Counted from the first letter of the stretch, positions 1-10,505 are shown. The stretch: DNA of 64,000 bases from Psococerastis gibbosa (GCA_963971405.1 OZ020488.1:434001-498000), one strand, 5' to 3'. The notes: a model not told the origin generated them from the sequence alone. Numbers and translations are program-made.

Positions 1-392
1 TTGACTTTTGTGCATTGATATACATGGATTGCTACCACGGCACCTAGCCCACGCTGAACAAATGTCTTCACTTTTGGTCACGTGACAAAAAGGGCTATTA
101 TGGCAAGAAGTGGTTGACTCCATTGCGTTCAATGCGATTTAGACGTATTTTATTGCCTGTTATTTAATCTATTTACCCATTTATTGAGTTTTTCTTTGGT
201 TTGACATAATGGTCATATCCTGCTCTGCTTATAAATGCACTAATAGGTTCAAGATATGTCGAGAAACGGGGGAAAATATTACTTTTCACAAGTAGGTCTA
301 AGTGTTCGCATGGTTTGGTCATTAGTTGAGGCAACATTTATGGGTTTATTTCAGTTTTCTTAATCATTATGTTAACAAATTACACACTTTCA
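1..392. other. No gene seen; AT-rich flank
   Basis: No convincing coding region, RNA gene or repeat boundary is visible. The stretch is unique-looking AT-rich sequence that ends at the target duplication of the MITE beginning at 401. Confidence 0.4.
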
Positions 393-400
393 ATTGTCCT

Positions 401-731
401 AAAGGCCGTAGCCAAGGGAGGATCCTTGGGGGGCGGAGGGGCGGTCGCCCCCCCCCCCCTCGAGAGAAATAGCATTATTCTAGTTAGAATGGACTTTTGA
501 AGGAAATTAAGAGAAATTATTACTCAAGTAAGGGAAACGCGATATTTTTTGGGCCACCGCCCCCCCCCCCCCCCCCGAAAACTTTTTCTGAAACCGTCCC
601 TACGCCGAAATGAAATGGCTTGACACTAGATAGAATCGGATTCTGAGAGGAAACATAAAAACCACTATGTAATACCAAATGAAATTGTTACCCCCCCCCC
701 CCAAAAAAAAAAAATCCTGGCTACGGCCTTG
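401..731. mobile_element. MITE with 8-bp target duplication and C-homopolymers
   Basis: The 331-bp element is bracketed by the same octamer ATTGTCCT at 393-400 and 732-739, the duplication size expected of hAT-type transposition. Its ends are inverted: AAAGGCCGTAGCCA on the left and, read on the minus strand, CAAGGCCGTAGCCA on the right. It has no coding capacity. Internally it holds three C-tracts of ten or more bases, a feature shared with other short repeats here (near 5050, 7170, 31870). Assignment to hAT rests on the 8-bp duplication; the ends are not the usual CAGTG. Confidence 0.7.
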
Positions 732-772
732 ATTGTCCTGTATAATTTTAATACTAATCATTATTATTATAA

Positions 773-1690
773 TATGCAATATGCAATAAGTGCCAAGAGC
801 CAGTCTTTTTGGAGGATGCCGTTGTTTGCAGTGAATGCAATGGCTCTTACCACTTCAGCTGCGGGCAGATCAGAGAAGCTGTTCAGAGAAAAAAAACGCA
901 AGCTGAAAAACAACAATGGGTGTGCCCACCATGTAAAGCAATCCTGAACTCGAACAAAGCTGCTTCCCTGAAGTCTAGTGATCGCGAGGAGCCTATCAAT
1001 CAGTCCAGTGAAATGCTTAGTCTGCTTAAAAGCTTTAGGGAAGAAGTTAAACAATTTCAAAAGCAAATAAATGTCAAAGTTAATGATTTATCGGCGAGTA
1101 TTAACGACTTGATAAAATCGCAATCGTTTATCAACAATTGTTACGAAGAGCTAAAAACTAAACTTGAAGTGCTCCCGCTATTGGCCAATAGAATTGATGT
1201 CCTTGAATCTGAACTTAACCAATCCAAGCTCATTGAAAATATGGTTGAAGAATATGAAGAGCGCGTAGTGCGGAAAAATAATTTAATTTTTCTAAATGTC
1301 TGTGAGAGTGAATCAGCAAACATTGATGAGCGAATCGATCACGATAGTAGAGAAATACACAAAGTCGTTGATCCCGTCATTCCTAGCCTGAATTTTAAAG
1401 TTATACGACTAGGTAAAAAAAGAAGTAATTCTGACAATATGGCACGTCCGATCAAAGTTATTTTTGAAAATGCTGACCTCGCCAAAACCATAATGAAAAA
1501 TAAGAAAACTATAACTTCAAATACCAATATCAAGTTCAAAGCTGACCTCACAATGCAACAAAGAGACTACAACAACGCAGTCTTCAAGGAGCTAGACAAT
1601 CGCAAAAGAGCTGGTGAACAAAACATAACCATCAAATTCTTCAATATTAAACCCAAAATTGTAAACTCCCAGCAAAAAAACGTATACTAA
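773..1690 (+). CDS. Non-LTR ORF1 protein: PHD finger, coiled coil, RRM-like region
   Basis: The protein opens with a C4HC3 PHD-type zinc finger: CxxC (CNKC), a second CxxC (CSEC), HFSC and a final CPPC within the first ~60 residues. A charged helical stretch predicted by eye as coiled coil follows (about residues 75-160), then an RRM-like region starting near RKNNLIFLN, as in transposase_22-type ORF1 proteins. Such proteins bind element RNA and form RNPs with the ORF2 enzyme. The frame is open from 773 to the stop at 1688-1690. There is no in-frame ATG at the start, and the first alternative codon (TTG, 809) falls inside the finger, so I infer that the start was lost by 5' truncation. Confidence 0.7.
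   Translation, partial: YAICNKCQEPVFLEDAVVCSECNGSYHFSCGQIREAVQRKKTQAEKQQWVCPPCKAILNSNKAASLKSSDREEPINQSSEMLSLLKSFREEVKQFQKQINVKVNDLSASINDLIKSQSFINNCYEELKTKLEVLPLLANRIDVLESELNQSKLIENMVEEYEERVVRKNNLIFLNVCESESANIDERIDHDSREIHKVVDPVIPSLNFKVIRLGKKRSNSDNMARPIKVIFENADLAKTIMKNKKTITSNTNIKFKADLTMQQRDYNNAVFKELDNRKRAGEQNITIKFFNIKPKIVNSQQKNVY
1675..1681 (+). promoter_or_regulatory. Candidate -1 ribosomal frameshift site AAAAAAC
   Basis: In the ORF1 frame the codons are caA AAA AAC followed by two sense codons and the stop at 1688. This fits the X-XXY-YYZ rule of -1 slippery heptamers exactly. The -1 frame is the ORF2 frame, and it is open through this point. The first ATG of ORF2 (1726) lies after the conserved QNVRG endonuclease motif, so initiation there would lose that motif. 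No downstream pseudoknot was evaluated. Confidence 0.5.
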
Positions 1691-4527
1691 ACGGAATCAC
1701 TCTATGTTATCAAAATGTGAGAGGCATGAGGACCAAATTAAGTGAATTTACTAAAAATTTAATCTGCAAAAATGTTGATGTTGCTATTGTTACTGAAACG
1801 TGGCTTAGTGAGAATATCTCGGACTCGGAATTAAACTTAAATACAAATTACACCATTCATCGGTGCGATCGTGATAGCTCAGTGATAAATCGCCAAAGAG
1901 GGGGAGGAAATTTGATTTGTGTAAAAAAGACTTTCAAATCCCGTACTTTATACCATCTATCAAGCTGGTTTGACCTACTCATAACTAGAATAGTATTTAG
2001 TGAATCAAAGACAGTTATTGTAATCTGTGTGTATGTTCCACCAAATGCTGACGTTACCATTTACCAAAATTTATACACGAAGATAGAAAATGTGTGTGAA
2101 AATCTATTGACTGAAGGCATTATTATTTGTGGCGATTTCAATATTCCCCAATGGACTTCACGAAACAGTAATAACGCATCTCAGCCTTCACAAATCATTG
2201 ACGACCTGGTAACTCTTATAAACCTCCTTAACCTAAATCAAATTAACGTGATTACTAATCGAATGGGTCGAATGCTAGATCTTGTCTTCTACACCCAAAA
2301 CTCATCATGTGCAACAGTTTCTGAAGATGTTGATCCAGTACTTCCGATTGATGCTTACCACCCCGCGCTACTAATATATATTGTGCTTAACCTAAAACCT
2401 AAGGCAGTGCGTGAATCAAGCTATATTTATGATAACAATAAAGCCGATTTTGAACAAATCACAACTTATTTGAACTGGATTGACTGGATAAACATATTTG
2501 ACCCAAATCAGCATATTGATACCTGGATAGAACACTGGTACTACTATGTACACTCTGCTGTTCGTTTATTTATCCCAGTCAAAATCAAAAAAGTCTCTAC
2601 CTTCCCTAAGTGGTGCTCAAAACAGCTCCAAAAACTTATTTTCAAGAAAAAAGCTGCCCATAAACTGTACAAAATGAGTGGATCAATTGCCAGTTACGAA
2701 TATTTTCAAGCTCTAAGAAGAGAATGTCAACACATGTCTACCACAGAGCATCAGACCTTCATTGAAGTTGCTGAAGCACGAATTAAAGATGATCCATTAC
2801 AGTTCTGGCGATACGTAAATGGATTAAAAACTGATCACGGCCTTCCAAGTGAAATGCAGTATAATGGTCAATTATCATCTAAAAATGAAGATACTGCTAA
2901 GTTCTTTGCTCAATTTTTCTCTACCAACTATGTTCCAACCAACCAACACCAACTAGACAACTCCGATCTTCACACTGACTCCACCATTAACCTCTTAAAA
3001 TTCACAGCAGAAGAAGTCTATGAGAAACTGGAGAAGCTGAAGATAACCCTTTCACCTGGACCTGATGAACTACCACCCCTACTCCTCAAAAACTGTCGGT
3101 GTGCCTTAACCCAACCATTACTGCTTATTTATAATCACTCGATGCGAACAGGTTGTTTCCCAAGCAAATGGAAAATTGGTAGAATAACTCCAGTACACAA
3201 AACTGGTCCTAAAAATAACATTTCGAACTATCGCCCAATCACAATTTTATCACATGTGTCAAAAATTTTTGAGTCTCTAGTTAATGATAAACTGTTTTCT
3301 TTTGTATCTAAACTTATAACTACAGCTCAACATGGTTACCTCTCGTGCAGAACAACTTTAACCAATTTACTTGATTTTGAACAAGATCTTGCTAACTATC
3401 TAGATTGCAATAACCAAGTGGATGTTGTGTACAATGACTTTGTTAAAGGTTTCGATCGTGTGAATCATAACATCCTGATAGCTACCCTTAAGGTAGCAGG
3501 AATTGAAGGACCCTTACTAGATTGGTTAAAAAGTTATCTGACACATAGACCACAATATGTAAAAATTAATAATTGTGAATCTTACCAATTTTATGCCACC
3601 TCTGGCTGTCCTCAAGGCGGTCACCTGTCGGGAACCTTATTTCTTTTATTCATCAATGATGTGCATAAAGTATTTGCAGGCACCAAAGTTAAATTTAAAA
3701 TATTTGTGGATGATCTCAAATTTTATATAGCTGTGAACAGTATCGTAGACTGCCTGGAATTACAAGCCGTTATGAATAAATTCATTGACTGGTGCAATAT
3801 GCACGATATTAGATTGAATGCAACAAAATGTAATGTGATGACTCTTACTAGGAAGAAGCGTACTATTTCCTTCAATTACTGCTATAACAATGATTCCTTA
3901 AATCGCGTTCTCACCGTAAAGGATTTAGGTGTCTTCTTTGACTCGCAGTTGACATTTCAAAGTCACGTAGACTATATATGCGCCAAAGCAAATAGAACTT
4001 TAGGATTCATAAAAAGAAACAGTCATCATTTTACAGCGGAAACAGTGAAACTTCTGTATATCACACTAGTAAGACCAATCCTAGAATACAACTGTCCAGC
4101 CTGGAATCCATACCTGAATTGCCAAATTATGAAAATTGAGAATGTGCAAAGAAAATTTATAAGATATTATTGCTATAAGAAACATGTCGATAGGAACAAT
4201 TTCACTTATAAATATTTGCTGAATTTTTTTAAAATCAGCGCACTAACTGACAGGAGAAACATGTATGATGTTATTGCTGTTTATAACATCCTATCAAATA
4301 GGTTTCAATGTTCTTCCCTACTAGTGAATATTAATATCCATGTCCCTTCAAACACCCGGCGCAAAAGTCTATTTTATATCAATTTGTACAGAACTAACTA
4401 CCTACAAGAACTCGGACTTAATAGAATGCTAACCAGGTGTAATATTCTCAACCAGAAGTGTGACATTGATATATTCCATGAATCACTAAATAGCATTAGG
4501 AGGAAAGCCTTACAACATGCGTTATAA
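1681..4527 (+). CDS. Non-LTR ORF2: AP-type endonuclease and reverse transcriptase
   Basis: ORF2 would nick target DNA and prime reverse transcription of element RNA. The N-terminal endonuclease shows YQNVRG, TETWL, VYVPPN and GDFN, the usual exonuclease-endonuclease-phosphatase signatures. The RT region follows with NYRPI, an A motif with catalytic Asp in DFVKGFDRVNH, a B motif PQGGHLSG and the C motif FVDD. Thumb and C-terminal segments continue to the stop at 4525-4527. There is no RNase H. About 948 codons are open in one frame, typical for this group. Several positions that are usually SxAFD and PQGSVLGP are altered here, so activity is uncertain although no frame is broken. The start is set just after the candidate slippery site; GTG 1717 and ATG 1726 are later possibilities. 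Confidence 0.85.
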   Translation, partial: RILNGITLCYQNVRGMRTKLSEFTKNLICKNVDVAIVTETWLSENISDSELNLNTNYTIHRCDRDSSVINRQRGGGNLICVKKTFKSRTLYHLSSWFDLLITRIVFSESKTVIVICVYVPPNADVTIYQNLYTKIENVCENLLTEGIIICGDFNIPQWTSRNSNNASQPSQIIDDLVTLINLLNLNQINVITNRMGRMLDLVFYTQNSSCATVSEDVDPVLPIDAYHPALLIYIVLNLKPKAVRESSYIYDNNKADFEQITTYLNWIDWINIFDPNQHIDTWIEHWYYYVHSAVRLFIPVKIKKVSTFPKWCSKQLQKLIFKKKAAHKLYKMSGSIASYEYFQALRRECQHMSTTEHQTFIEVAEARIKDDPLQFWRYVNGLKTDHGLPSEMQYNGQLSSKNEDTAKFFAQFFSTNYVPTNQHQLDNSDLHTDSTINLLKFTAEEVYEKLEKLKITLSPGPDELPPLLLKNCRCALTQPLLLIYNHSMRTGCFPSKWKIGRITPVHKTGPKNNISNYRPITILSHVSKIFESLVNDKLFSFVSKLITTAQHGYLSCRTTLTNLLDFEQDLANYLDCNNQVDVVYNDFVKGFDRVNHNILIATLKVAGIEGPLLDWLKSYLTHRPQYVKINNCESYQFYATSGCPQGGHLSGTLFLLFINDVHKVFAGTKVKFKIFVDDLKFYIAVNSIVDCLELQAVMNKFIDWCNMHDIRLNATKCNVMTLTRKKRTISFNYCYNNDSLNRVLTVKDLGVFFDSQLTFQSHVDYICAKANRTLGFIKRNSHHFTAETVKLLYITLVRPILEYNCPAWNPYLNCQIMKIENVQRKFIRYYCYKKHVDRNNFTYKYLLNFFKISALTDRRNMYDVIAVYNILSNRFQCSSLLVNINIHVPSNTRRKSLFYINLYRTNYLQELGLNRMLTRCNILNQKCDIDIFHESLNSIRRKALQHAL

Positions 4528-4640
4528 TACCATATGTACTGTTATTATTCCACTTGTAACAACTTTGTCAAAATTGGAGTTTTTCCGTTTATTATAATAT
4601 TTATTTATTTATTTATTTATTATTATTATTATTATTATTG

Positions 4641-5934
4641 TTTCAACCTCAAGGCATTTTTTAGTTAGTCAAGTTTAAAATTATTTTAGGAAGCTGAAAA
4701 TTCCAGCAGCCTAAGTAGGCCTAGTCCTGCAGAACCTAAGTTTTGATAGTGAATAAAAATAGCAAGACACTATAAGGCAAATTTACAGAGGAAAAAAGTG
4801 TTTTTATTTCCCATTTGGGCGAATTTCGTGGCTTTCTTGCAAATCACACGTACTGCAAAATGTCTAGAAATTATTAGGCTTATTGATATTGACATCCCTA
4901 AATCAACAGCATTGGCCCACTACACTGCAATGTTTTTTCATCGATGATAGCACACAGAATATTCACATCGTGTAAGCATAATAAGTAGGCTATGAGATTT
5001 AAAAATTCGAATGCCGGTATGGGTGTATCAGGGACGGATCCAGCTCATCATGGGGGGGGGGGGGGTAGCTGTGGGTCAAAATAGGAAAAACCTATGTAGT
5101 ATCGATTAAATCAGAGCGTTATAAAAATTAACTTATAAAATAGATTTACTGATTTTTTTTTTGGGGGGGGGGGATATCCGCCCCCTTGTCTCCGTCCATG
5201 GGGTGAATCCAGGGGGGGGGGTGGGAATCGGCCTCCCTGTATCCGTCCATGGGGTCTAGCCAGAGTGACTACTTATTCTTTTTATATTCTGCTTATTCTG
5301 GTTGAAGTGTAGTCAAGGACAGATGAAGGGGGGAGCTGCCCCCAAAATCTTATAAGCTAGCCTGTTGTAAGTTGCCTAACTTATTACGTTATAATGTAAA
5401 GGGCACTACATATGTTTATTATGTTTTGAGCCAAATTACCCCCCCCCCCCCAATGGGCTGGATGTACTCCTGGTTTAGGTAGGAGCCTAAATTTAGGAAG
5501 TTGAACACTTCAAATTTAGTCCCAATGCAATTAAATATACGAACATGGTTAGATTGGACTAAATAGTTTGGCTATATTTTGTTAAATTGCTGCTTGACAC
5601 AATTTTTCTTAGTAACATATTCCTAGCTAAATATTAATAAATCTTCATAAATGCCGGTGTGTGACCATAGAATATTGTTCTATAATAAATAAAAAAATAT
5701 TACAAAAGCAGAAAATGTGAATAAATCGTATTAAAAAAATTATTGAAATACATCACATTTACACGTAAGTGTATATGGCATGGAACGCTTCTGCCATAAT
5801 ATCCAAGATATCAGGTTTTGTCCGTTGCCGACATCCCTAGCGCTCCTGGTGTGTTTCCAGTGTATATATATATATAGTTCAGTGCTTTTACTGCTTTTGT
5901 GTGTTGATGTTGCTGGGGTTGAGATTGGGAAAAT
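4641..5934. other. No gene; G/C-homopolymer repeats and AT-rich DNA
   Basis: No coding region is supported. A short repeat with long G-tracts lies at about 5029-5256, and another C-tract is near 5440. A 65-codon minus-strand frame at 5740-5937 shows no recognisable motif and is treated as chance. Confidence 0.4.
5029..5256. repeat. Short G-tract repeat with CAnGGACGGAT-like ends
   Basis: The left end reads CAGGGACGGATCC and the right end, on the minus strand, CATGGACGGATAC. Three G-tracts lie between, and the phrase TCCGTCCATGGGG occurs twice near the right end. It looks like a degenerate MITE, but no target duplication could be confirmed. Confidence 0.35.
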
Positions 5935-6709
5935 CATAGAAATACATTAACTAGAGCGGCGGGAGCCATAATATGCCTTACGGGGCACCCATTAACCAAA
6001 AGCCAACTATCAGAGATAAGTTACAACGCAAAAAATATCGAAGTCTTACACATTGCAGCATAGCAGAACGGATACCTGGACCCGGTCAAAAACTCTGTAC
6101 TTAGCTTGTGCAGGCTACAGTTATCACTGGTTTTCCCCGCCAAATTGCGTACTTATCTAGTGCAGGCTATACTAGCAGCCATATTGATAACGGTCTCCAG
6201 CCACTGGATGGGGAAAATAAGAAATAACATAGAATAAATATTTACTATAGAATGCTAGTCGGTATAGGGCCGTCTGTGATTCCAACTAGGAAATTCACAT
6301 GAGCCGAGTCACAAAATATTTGCATCCCAATTTTAACCAATCAAATTAATTTATTAATAAACAATTGTGAGTGTACTAGAACGTTCTATAAAACTTGGCC
6401 TACTATTGGCTGCCTGTTTTGAAGTCAACATTCATTTTCAAAACAATAACAACGCAGTAGTAATGTTATCAATATGGCCGCTAGTGTAGCCTGCACAAGA
6501 TGAGTATGCAATTTCGCTGAGAAAATAGCCTGCACAAGCTAAGTATAGTGTTTTTGACCGGGTCCAGGTATCCGTTCTGCTATGCTGCAATGTGTAAGAC
6601 TTCGTTATTTTTTGCGTTGCTACTTATCTCTGATTCTTGGTTTATGGTTAACGGGTGCCCCGTAAGGCATATTATGGCTTCCGCCGCTCCAGTTAATATA
6701 TTTCTATGG
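5935..6709. repeat. Two inverted copies of a ~250-bp repeat
   Basis: The segments 5935-6195 and 6466-6709 are near-identical reverse complements, sharing for example GGAGCCATAATATGCC and GACCCGGTCAAAAAC (left-copy orientation). The second copy interrupts the left arm of the large inverted repeat: the right arm reads straight through at about 16105-16125. It is flanked by TAATG-like sequence on both sides. A fragment of the same unit (TGGAGACCGTTATCAATATG) lies near 6785-6808. No coding capacity and no clear tRNA promoter were seen. Confidence 0.65.
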
Positions 6710-8600
6710 TAATGAGTGGGTTTTTGATAAACAAAAATGATAAAAATTAGTTATTGATTCAATCTCACAGCAATACCATCCCGGGGCTGGAGACCGTTAT
6801 CAATATGTCTGCCAGATTTATTTTTCAAAAAACTGGAAGGTTTCAGTATGGCACGCACAGTATAATATACTTTACCTATTTTTCTTTTTATTCGAGTAGT
6901 AGAAGATGTAGCTTCAAAAATATCTCCATAAACTGGCTAGGCTTCAATGGCGAATTTCAATGTTCTTAAAATTCTGCACAAAAATTAGGCTACTTTATTT
7001 TTTTTGCTGATATTGTTAACTTAAAAGGTTTATACTAACACCAGCGGCGGATTTCCCTTTCGGGTATTAGTTTAATGTGGCTATAGCTCTCAACCTTGCT
7101 CATAAATAGAGGGTTTCCACTAGGAAAGTCGTTCCCACGGACAAGCAGGTAGCCAGGATTTTATTTCAGGGGGGGGGGGCTAACTACCAGGAGGTTGGGC
7201 CCACTGCAGCATACATGAACTAAAACAAAATATGTTGTCTTATTTTAATTGGTATGTATCGCTAGGCTAATATTATTGACATTTTTAGGGCAACAGATTT
7301 CGAGGAACAGGAGCAGAGGAGGCGTCTCGCCCCACTAGAGAAAATTTTGAAGCTAAGAAATTCGACTGGAGACTTAAGGGCAAACCGGAGTCGCCTATAT
7401 TCCATTTTCTGTTCAAACTTCAATTTCTCATGAAATATGGAACGCAGAACAATGAAAAAATGCTGAATGGCAAGAAGAATATTTTCTCCTAATTTTGATG
7501 TATACTCTAGTATGTGGCCTTAACTAACCCCAATTCGCCACAGTTGATGAACTCCTTCAGCTTGAACTCCTGAGGGACTGTTATTTTTTTGCGTATCAAG
7601 TTCACTAACTATAGCCGATCGGTATTGATTATTGCAACATACGATATATCAAAATTAGGAGAAAAAATTATTCTTTCCATTGAGCATTTTTTCATTGTTG
7701 TGCGTTCATGAGAAATTAAAGTTAGCACAGAAATGGAAAATCGGCGACTCCGGTTAGCCCTTGGAAAAAGGAAAAAAATAATTGTTTTCTTCCTTCCTCT
7801 TCGCAGTAGTCTATATTATTTTATATTTGTTATTACATTTATGTTACCGGAATTGCATTATACTGTATTTTAGAAGCCTTTTCCATGGAGCTCACCTTGA
7901 GCTTTCACTTGTCACCCTTGGCTTACTGAGTCAAAAGTTAGGGAACAGGTGAGGGGTGAGGAACTACCCGTCTGAAAAAATTGGGGTCAATGCTGAGGTT
8001 GTGAAAATGTCCGATACATGGTCTACAGGGGTACCTAATAAACACGACGCAAAGGAGTTTTTTGCCACCTTCCTCATACAGGGTTTTGGTTTAAAATGTC
8101 AAACCCCCAGTGACCTGGACGGAAAGGCCCTAATGAATACTTGCCGTAACGTTAAGTACAGTACTCCTTCTAAACTCATGTTAAACATAATTTGAAGTAT
8201 TGCATGTGATACTACCATAAATTAATGCAATACTGCGTATAGGATACCACGAGCATTTTTAAAAAAAATATTCATTGACCATTGTAGATAGGCCTAGGTG
8301 TGCGAATGATACAATAAACTAGTTGGTTTCATTAAATTTGGGTCATTATGGATTATTTAATATGAAATGACACATTAAATTGATATTGACTGCTACATTT
8401 CAATTTTTAAATTTGTGCGGGAAACACCCAAGCGCTACCAAGTGGCAAAAATGCGAAACGTGGAACGCAAATATTTTGTAACTTCGATCCTGTGATTTCA
8501 TTGAAAAAATCACAAAGCGCTGAAATACTGCATCCTATGTATAAGCATAGGGATGTCGGTCTGCTTATTTCGATTGGCAGGCTATGAAAAATAATGAAGT
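6227..8600. repeat. Left arm of ~10-kb inverted repeat
   Basis: Reading inward from 6227 (CATAGAATAAATATTTACTA) this arm matches the minus strand of 16342-14645 with small differences. Matching landmarks include the AGGCGTCTCG segment near 7320 (right arm near 15570), the CATGGAGCTCACCTTGAG region near 7885 (15375) and the CTGAAATACTGCATCC region near 8521 (14700). The arm is longer than its partner because it has gained a ~245-bp repeat (6466-6709), a diverged block at about 6776-7130 and a MITE (7375-7763). No intact ORF is present. Confidence 0.75.
7375..7763. mobile_element. MITE with ~120-bp imperfect TIRs
   Basis: Left AAGGGCAAACCGGAGTCGCC and right minus-strand AAGGGCTAACCGGAGTCGCC form 20-bp ends. 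The inverted similarity continues inward to the CTCCTAATTTTGAT motif. The right arm of the large inverted repeat lacks this block near 15525, which supports an insertion after the arms formed. The target duplication was not resolved. Confidence 0.55.
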
Positions 8601-8714
8601 ATTTTTTTTTTAATTACATACATAATATAATAATATAATAATAATTCAATACAATAATGCCATACATAGCGTAGGTAGCGAGGAGGAAAAGCAGGGTCTG
8701 CGGAATCTCCCTAC

Positions 8715-8871
8715 GCCAGAGCCGTAAGGGATTTTTATTTTTATTTTGGGCTACGGTAACTCAATTTTGGGGGTTCTACCCACTAACACTACAAAAAAGG
8801 CTAAAAAATATTTAAAAACTACCGGTACTCGAATTTTTATTAAATTCGTATATATAGCCTATTGTAGTCTC
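8715..8871 (+). repeat. Diverged 5' part of the ~860-bp repeat family, split by gypsy
   Basis: The TATTTTGGGCTA..AACTCAATTTTGGGGG segment matches the interior of the repeats at 16771, 39582 and 52552. The match is cut at 8871 by the gypsy element and resumes at 14077 with TATATGAAGTCGTTATTAA. The gypsy element therefore landed inside a pre-existing copy of this family. Confidence 0.5.
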
Positions 8872-9258
8872 TGTGGGGACCACTTAGTCCCACATGTGTA
8901 ATAACCAGTCTGCTTCCAGCTTCACCTTTTTCCCGGTAGATGGCGCTGTTCACATTCAGATAATTCAATATTCCTCAATCTTCCTTTTACGTATTTATTT
9001 CTCTTATTCAATAATATCTTTAATCTACCCTCTGTGTCTCATCAGCTCCTTTAGCTGTGGACACAGAGTTGGTTTTTCTATATGGAAGCAGGCTGGATCA
9101 AATTCAATATTAATTGTAAGCATGTATCGTTCTCGTCTCACAGCTCATATTGTAACCACTGTGTGTTAAATTACTCTAACTTGAGTCGAAGCACTGCAAT
9201 ACAAACCAATTCAAGTCTACACTGCCTATTCAATTGCATCGTCCTTCGACAAGCTACA
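8872..9258 (+). repeat. Gypsy 5' LTR
   Basis: It starts with TGTGGGGACC and ends with AAGCTACA. It is identical in length (387 bp) and, as read, in sequence to 13690-14076. It should contain the promoter and polyadenylation signals; a minor open frame inside it (8894-9169) is repeated exactly in the 3' LTR and is not considered a gene. Confidence 0.95.
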
Positions 9259-9259
9259 T

Positions 9260-9273
9260 TGGTGACCCTCGAC
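9260..9273 (+). promoter_or_regulatory. Gypsy primer-binding site
   Basis: TGGTGACCCTCGAC begins one base after the 5' LTR. The initial TGG is complementary to a tRNA CCA tail, the expected priming arrangement. Which tRNA is used cannot be told by eye. Confidence 0.6.
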
Positions 9274-9289
9274 AACGGAACAAGCAGCC

Positions 9290-9545
9290 TTCCAGATTCC
9301 AGTTCCAGTTCCAGCTCCAGTTCCAGCTCCAGTTCCAGCCAGTTCCAGCCAGTTCCAGTTCCAGCCAATTCCAGTTCCAGCCAATTCCAGCCAGTTCCAG
9401 CCAGTTCCAGTTCCAGTTCCAGCCAGCTCCAGTTCCAGCCAGCTCCAGTTCCAGCCAGCTCCAGTTCCAGCCAGCTCCAGTTCCAGCCAGCTCCAGTTCC
9501 AGCCAGTTCCAGTTCCAGCTTCCAGCCCGTTCCAGTTCCAGCCTC
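9290..9545 (+). repeat. TTCCAG-type minisatellite in the gypsy leader
   Basis: Tandem TTCCAG/CTCCAG/CCAGCC units fill this stretch and stay open in several frames (Ser-rich, Gln-Phe and Pro-Val repeats). It lies between the primer-binding site and the likely gag start at 9630. A second array of CTACAACCG-like units at about 9640-9720 encodes an Ala/Thr-rich gag N-terminus. Confidence 0.8.
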
Positions 9546-9629
9546 CAGAACGTCTCATCCGGCCATAGGCGGTGGAAACCACCCCGGAGCAGCTACATTC
9601 ACCGCAGCAGCACAGCCACAACCTGCAAG

Positions 9630-10505
9630 ATGCCGCAGACCACAGCTACAACCGCTACAGCTACGACCGCTACAGCTACAACCGCTACAGCTACAACTGC
9701 TACAGCCACAACACCGACACCCACGGCTACAACCAAGATGACAGGCCCTGCTAGTACGATGGCAGTCTCGGTCAAGCTTCCACCCTTCTGGACACAGTCG
9801 GCCAACCTGTCACCGGCACTGTGGTTCACTCAAGCGGAGGCTCAGTTCGCACTTGCTGGGGTCACAATGGAAACGACGAAATATTACCACGTCCTTTCAG
9901 CGCTCGACCAAAGTACCCTCAGCGAGATCTCAGATTTGTTAGCTGCCCCAGTACCAGTAAACCCATACACTGAGCTAAAAACGCAGTTAATCCAACGAAT
10001 GAGTCTTCCAGCAAGCAGTCGCATTCAGCTACTAATGTCGGAAGACATAGGGGACAAAACTCCCAGCTCTTTTCTCCGGAGACTGCGGGCCCTCGCAGAG
10101 AAAGCCATATCAGACTCGGTTTTACGCACCATTTGGACGTCTCGCCTCCCGCACGCTATACAATTGGCAATCATCGGTCATGATCACCTGTCACTAGGTG
10201 ACGTCGCGAACCTCGCCGACAAGATGGCCACCATCAATTCAGCAACACGTGACCGGATTCTTGAGTGCACAATGGCCCCTGTGGACCTATTGAAGACGTT
10301 AACAGAGAACGTCGCGGCTCTACAGGCACAGTTCGCCGACAGATACGGACAACGTGCCACACAGCCACGGTTCCAGCACCAGTTCCGTTCACCAGCGCCT
10401 AAACAAGACCCAACTTGGTGTTTTTACCACCAAACCTATGGGAGGAAGGCCAGAAAGTGCCAGCAGCCATGCAGATTTCCGAAAAACGACGATCGCAGCC
10501 AGTAA
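9630..10505 (+). CDS. gag: Gypsy Gag
   Basis: The gag structural protein forms the cytoplasmic virus-like particle that packages element RNA. The frame is open from 9234, but the first ATG in it is at 9630, giving about 291 residues; a second ATG follows at MTGPAS. After an Ala/Thr-rich low-complexity start, the segment [16 protein letters not shown] is typical of the N-terminal gag domain of arthropod gypsy elements. The C-terminus carries a zinc-knuckle-like CFYH..KCQQPC cluster. The stop (TAA) lies inside pol, which overlaps by about 90 bp in the -1 frame. A GAAAAAC string at 10481-10487 just before the stop is a possible but non-canonical slip site. Confidence 0.85.
   Translation: MPQTTATTATATTATATTATATTATATTPTPTATTKMTGPASTMAVSVKLPPFWTQSANLSPALWFTQAEAQFALAGVTMETTKYYHVLSALDQSTLSEISDLLAAPVPVNPYTELKTQLIQRMSLPASSRIQLLMSEDIGDKTPSSFLRRLRALAEKAISDSVLRTIWTSRLPHAIQLAIIGHDHLSLGDVANLADKMATINSATRDRILECTMAPVDLLKTLTENVAALQAQFADRYGQRATQPRFQHQFRSPAPKQDPTWCFYHQTYGRKARKCQQPCRFPKNDDRSQ

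Larger units (their letters stand above)
770..4640 (+). mobile_element. Non-LTR retrotransposon 1 (CR1/Jockey-like), nearly complete
   Basis: Two consecutive ORFs encode a PHD-finger ORF1 protein and an endonuclease-reverse transcriptase without RNase H, the architecture of the CR1/L2/Jockey group. The 3' end runs into short TTTA and TTA repeats (about 4600-4640), as in elements that end in microsatellites instead of poly(A). The 5' end is probably truncated: a stop codon lies at 770-772 and the ORF1 frame opens at 773 without an in-frame ATG before the first zinc-binding cysteine. No target duplication was identified, so both ends are approximate. Confidence 0.8.

Noticed and set aside
8894..9169. 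91-codon ORF in the gypsy LTR as a gene
   Set aside because: Present identically in both LTRs because the LTRs are identical; no domain and not in the usual coding region.
9226..9621. Minus-strand glycine/tryptophan-rich protein
   Set aside because: It is the complement of the TTCCAG minisatellite, open only because the repeat unit lacks stops.
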